Of a DNA stretch of 25,008 bases, positions 23,276-25,008 are shown piece by piece. Source of the stretch: an uncultured Dorea sp. (lineage in GTDB: Bacteria > Bacillota > Clostridia > Lachnospirales > Lachnospiraceae); assembly GCA_910588745.1 (NCBI GenBank), contig CAJURK010000040.1, forward strand, positions 1-25,008. Reading direction: 5' to 3'. A program made the position numbers and the translations under genes. Positions within the stretch are counted from its first letter, which is position 1, and every line of letters starts with the position of its first letter. The notes beneath the pieces are model-generated. The model did not search any database, had not been told where the DNA came from, and saw nothing but the letters and a program-made list of their open reading frames with translations.

Positions 23276-24220
23276 ATGGAAGCAGGAAATGGATTTTTTG
23301 ACCGTCTTGTGTCAGGACTGAATAAGACAAGAGATAATATTGTCTCCGGAATGGACAGCGTATTCGGAGGCTTTTCCAGCATCGACGAGGATTTCTATGA
23401 AGAGCTGGAAGAGGTTATGATCATGGGAGACTTGGGTGTGAAAGCCACTTACGAGATCTTGGATAATCTGAAAGCAAAGGTAAAAGAGCAGCATATCAAG
23501 GAGCCGGAAGCCTGCCGGGAGATTCTGATCGAGAGTATTCGGGAGCAGATGAGCGTGGGCGCGGTGCAGTATGAATTTGAAGAAATGTATCCGGTGATAT
23601 TAGTGGTGGGCGTGAACGGCGTAGGAAAGACGACCACCATCGGCAAGCTTGCGGGTCAGTACCATGCCCAGGGGAAACGGGTGATTATCGCGGCGGCGGA
23701 TACCTTCCGGGCGGCGGCGGGAGAGCAGTTAAAGGAGTGGGCCGACAGAGCCCATGCAGAGCTGATCGGCGGCCAGGAGGGATCCGACCCGGCGGCTGTG
23801 GTATACGACGCGGTGGCGGCCGCAAAGGCAAGGCATGCGGACATTTTACTGTGCGATACAGCCGGGCGGCTTCACAATAAGAAGAATTTGATGGAAGAGC
23901 TGCGCAAGATGAACCGTGTTATTGACCGGGAATACCCGGAGGCCTGCCGGGAGACCTTTGTTGTGTTAGACGCAACCACCGGGCAGAACGCCCTGCAGCA
24001 GGCAAGGGAATTTAAGGAGGTTGCAGATATTACCGGAATCATTCTGACGAAAATGGACGGCACCGCAAAAGGCGGGATTGCAGTTGCGGTACAGGCGGAG
24101 CTTGGCATTCCGGTGAAATATATCGGCGTAGGCGAGAAGATGGAAGATTTGCAGAAATTCGACCCGGATACCTTTGTAAACGCGCTGTTTTCGCCGGAAG
24201 GAAAGAATAACGAAGCGTAA
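23276..24220 (+). CDS. ftsY: Signal recognition particle receptor FtsY
   Basis: This 314-residue SRP GTPase delivers ribosome-nascent-chain complexes to the membrane translocon by pairing with Ffh. The N domain spans about 1-95. The G domain shows GVNGVGKTT (112-120), DTFRAAA (142-148), DTAGR (194-198) and TKMD (258-261), followed by GTAKGG. The acidic A domain of E. coli FtsY is absent, as usual in Firmicutes. GGAGG precedes the ATG, 11 nt after smc. Confidence 0.96.
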   Translation: MEAGNGFFDRLVSGLNKTRDNIVSGMDSVFGGFSSIDEDFYEELEEVMIMGDLGVKATYEILDNLKAKVKEQHIKEPEACREILIESIREQMSVGAVQYEFEEMYPVILVVGVNGVGKTTTIGKLAGQYHAQGKRVIIAAADTFRAAAGEQLKEWADRAHAELIGGQEGSDPAAVVYDAVAAAKARHADILLCDTAGRLHNKKNLMEELRKMNRVIDREYPEACRETFVVLDATTGQNALQQAREFKEVADITGIILTKMDGTAKGGIAVAVQAELGIPVKYIGVGEKMEDLQKFDPDTFVNALFSPEGKNNEA

Positions 24221-24227
24221 TAATTAA

Positions 24228-24244
24228 GGCTCTGTAAAGGAGCC
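24228..24244 (+). other. Small hairpin in the leader of the threonine ammonia-lyase gene
   Basis: GGCTC (24228-24232) pairs with GAGCC (24240-24244) around a 7-nt loop in the 110-nt gap after ftsY. The gap also holds CCGGATGGA twice (24243-24251 and 24266-24274). No T run follows, so it is not a clear terminator, and I recognise no T-box or riboswitch. Confidence 0.35.
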
Positions 24245-24330
24245 GGATGGAGCCTCCGGGAGCGTCCGGATGGAAAAAGATCCATAAATCAGTAACAGAG
24301 AGAATAGATGAGAGACAGGGGGAAGGACGA

Positions 24331-25008
24331 ATGTTGACATTAGAGAAGTTTGAGGAAGCCAGTGAACTGGTAAAACGGGTGACGAATCCCACCAAGCTTA
24401 TGTACAGCGAGTACCTAAGCGCACAGACCGGGGGCAAGGTGTATCTGAAGCCTGAAAATATGCAGTTTACGGGGGCTTATAAGGTACGCGGCGCCTACTA
24501 TAAAATCAGTACCCTTACGGATGAAGAGCGGGAACGGGGGCTGATTACCGCCTCGGCGGGAAACCATGCCCAGGGCGTAGCCTATGCGGCGCAGAAATAC
24601 GGCTGTAAAGCAGTGGTGGTTATGCCCACGGGGACGCCCCTGATTAAAGTGAACCGTACCAAAGGATACGGAGCGGAAGTTATCCTTTACGGGGACGTCT
24701 ACGACGACGCCTGTACGTACGCCCTAAAGCTTGCCGAGGAGAAAGGATATACGTTTGTACATCCTTTTGACGACCTAGATGTGGCAACCGGACAGGGAAC
24801 CATTGCTATGGAGATCGTACAGGAACTTCCCACAGTGGATTATATACTCGTACCTATTGGCGGCGGCGGGCTGATCACCGGCGTGTCTGCTTTAGCAAAG
24901 ATGTTGAATCCTAAGATTAAGGTAATCGGAGTAGAACCTGCCCAGGCGGCCAGTATGAAAGCCGCCATTGAAGCGGGAGAGCCGGTAGAACTTCTCAGCG
25001 CTAATACT
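24331..25008 (+). CDS. ilvA: Threonine ammonia-lyase (partial, 3' end outside window)
   Basis: The first 226 codons of a PLP-dependent threonine dehydratase, which converts threonine to 2-oxobutanoate and ammonia for isoleucine synthesis or threonine catabolism. The cofactor lysine is Lys51 in FTGAYKVRGAYY. SAGNHAQGVAYAA (residues 74-86) and the phosphate loop GGGGLITG are intact. ATG 24331 is preceded by GGGGGAAGGA and gives the usual MLTLEKFEEA start. An in-frame ATG at 24247, also with AAGGAG close by, would add 28 atypical residues. Whether a C-terminal ACT domain exists cannot be seen because the gene is cut by the window. Confidence 0.92.
   Translation, partial: MLTLEKFEEASELVKRVTNPTKLMYSEYLSAQTGGKVYLKPENMQFTGAYKVRGAYYKISTLTDEERERGLITASAGNHAQGVAYAAQKYGCKAVVVMPTGTPLIKVNRTKGYGAEVILYGDVYDDACTYALKLAEEKGYTFVHPFDDLDVATGQGTIAMEIVQELPTVDYILVPIGGGGLITGVSALAKMLNPKIKVIGVEPAQAASMKAAIEAGEPVELLSANT

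Noticed and set aside
24221..24330. T-box or riboswitch leader for the threonine ammonia-lyase gene
   Set aside because: The leader is only 110 nt, with one 5-bp hairpin, no T-box consensus and no terminator/antiterminator pair visible.
1..25008. CRISPR array, tRNA/rRNA genes, insertion sequence with transposase, or prophage genes
   Set aside because: No regularly spaced repeats, cloverleaf or rRNA-like sequence, or transposase, integrase or phage structural motifs were seen on either strand.

Overview
This window looks like a chromosome segment from a Gram-positive, low-to-mid GC member of the Clostridia, most likely Lachnospiraceae. Evidence: strong AGGAGG-type ribosome sites, lipobox-type ABC binding proteins, a YceD with zinc-type cysteines, an FtsY without the acidic N-terminal domain, and the core block yceD-rpmF-plsX-acpP-rnc-smc-ftsY. 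I see no tRNA, rRNA, CRISPR array or intact transposase.

Region 1 (149-5802) is a six-gene ribose-type operon: rbsD (sugar mutarotase), a BtpA/SgcQ-family TIM-barrel protein, rbsK, rbsA, rbsC and rbsB. Its promoter carries a perfect 14-bp LacI-type palindrome between the -35 and -10 boxes. The ABC transporter imports a pentose-like sugar, RbsD interconverts its ring forms and RbsK phosphorylates it. The BtpA protein is the unexplained member.

Region 2 (5803-8701) is an accessory, debris-rich stretch. It holds an orphan AAA-ATPase/PD-(D/E)XK protein, a frameshifted C-terminal remnant of an AMMECR1-domain gene, a truncated XRE-type helix-turn-helix and several hairpins. An exact 40-bp copy of the yceD promoter sits at its left end (5824-5863), and the working copy at its right end (8629-8668) drives yceD-rpmF. 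The left copy loses identity exactly where the -10 box begins, and a strong terminator lies about 35 bp further on. It is therefore either a scar or a promoter for a roughly 60-nt RNA.

Region 3 (8702-9459) is yceD-rpmF, closed by an intrinsic terminator. Region 4 (9493-17530) is an 8-kb carbohydrate module lying between rpmF and plsX, which are normally adjacent. It has a divergent LacI-family repressor, a second ribose-type ABC importer (binding protein, ATPase, permease), a D-tagatose/D-allulose 3-epimerase-like TIM barrel, a Gfo/Idh/MocA NAD(P)-dependent dehydrogenase and a second xylose-isomerase-like TIM barrel. It contains no kinase or glycoside hydrolase. A dehydrogenase with two metal-dependent TIM barrels suggests oxidation/epimerisation or keto-sugar elimination chemistry on an imported sugar, cyclitol or small glycoside. 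It ends at a perfect 18-bp hairpin.

Region 5 (17614-24220) resumes the core block: plsX, acpP (with its own terminator), rnc, smc and ftsY. A threonine ammonia-lyase gene (24331 onward) runs off the end of the window.

The observations I rank highest are the split of the rpmF-plsX pair by a sugar module, the duplicated promoter flanking the debris region, the BtpA-containing ribose operon, and the kinase-less oxidoreductase/TIM-barrel module as a candidate uncharacterised sugar pathway.
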